From the NCBI RefSeq assembly GCF_040358985.1, contig NZ_CP132932.1, forward strand, positions 3,472,001-3,536,000: a stretch of 64,000 nt of DNA, read 5' to 3'. Origin of the DNA: Tunturibacter empetritectus. Its GTDB lineage: Bacteria; Acidobacteriota; Terriglobia; Terriglobales; Acidobacteriaceae. The stretch's first letter is position 1. Each line of letters starts with the position of its first letter. The notes under the pieces were generated by a model. It had not been told where the DNA came from, did no database searches, and saw nothing but the letters and a program-made list of their open reading frames with translations. Of the stretch, positions 63,965 to 64,000 are shown piece by piece. Both the position numbers and the translations under genes were made by a program.

Positions 63965-64000
63965 CCGGCCGGGACCGCTACGCGCGGGGCGGTCACTTCG
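63965..64000. repeat. Edge-truncated intergenic repeat related to 1372-1428
   Basis: CGCGCG followed by GCGGTCACTTCG matches the second half of the element near 1.4 kb, here with a four-base insertion. The sequence is cut by the window end, so its full extent cannot be judged. Confidence 0.4.

Overview
The window looks like a chromosomal segment of an Acidobacteriota bacterium of the Terriglobia type (Granulicella/Edaphobacter/Terriglobus-like). This is inferred from gene style: five large TonB-dependent receptors with an N-terminal carboxypeptidase-regulatory-like domain (three with the LPxNGR motif of Oar-like receptors), a winged-helix/TPR membrane regulator, a Tat-exported GH109-type glycosidase, a DUF4142 protein, and FG-GAP/Ig-like secreted proteins. 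No phage, insertion sequence, CRISPR array or rRNA was found. There is one tRNA gene, tRNA-Leu(UAA).

Layout. 1-4 kb: end of a lytic transglycosylase, a small zinc-ribbon-like protein behind a promoter with a palindromic operator, and two MacB-like ABC permeases. 4.1-19.8 kb: tRNA-Leu, then a block with mixed codon use that reads as an N-acetylgalactosamine (GalNAc) or amino-galactoside utilisation locus. It holds a TonB receptor, a DeoR/AgaR-type repressor, a NagX-like membrane protein, a GH109 glycosidase, an aldose-epimerase-like protein, AgaZ/KbaZ, AgaS, a PfkB kinase, a TIM-barrel amidohydrolase and a sugar-porter MFS protein. The usual GalNAc-6-P deacetylase is absent and the amidohydrolase is the only local candidate. 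20-26.5 kb: a GC-rich block with strongly C-ending codons, holding a two-component system, a class A-type acid phosphatase, a TonB receptor and a histidine phosphatase. A fourfold 11-bp repeat precedes the phosphatase, so this looks like an organophosphate scavenging locus.

26.7-42 kb: DUF4142 protein, a hypothetical, an orphan response regulator, a lactate-type MFS carrier, a TonB receptor facing a winged-helix/TPR regulator, three envelope proteins of unknown role, and another TonB receptor. 42.5-53.4 kb: TonB receptor; a His/Met-rich envelope protein overlapping a polytopic membrane protein; a TetR regulator facing a Tat-exported flavin amine/amino-acid oxidase with an exported RidA, which together suggest imine chemistry outside the cytoplasm; small membrane proteins; an IscA/ErpA-like Fe-S protein. 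53.9-64 kb: an Ig-repeat lipoprotein with a lectin-like C-terminus, a TetR/DHA2 efflux pair, a very large FG-GAP/Ig protein, and a type II secretion/type IV pilus inner-membrane protein of the GspF/PilC family.

Non-coding structure includes a 73-bp dispersed repeat present twice (27.9 and 53.5 kb), a five-unit tandem repeat that runs into a strong hairpin (36.0-36.1 kb), and a short repeat near 1.4 kb that recurs at the right edge. Several rho-independent terminators and promoter-like elements are also visible. All function calls rest on reading motifs and context; no database search was run.
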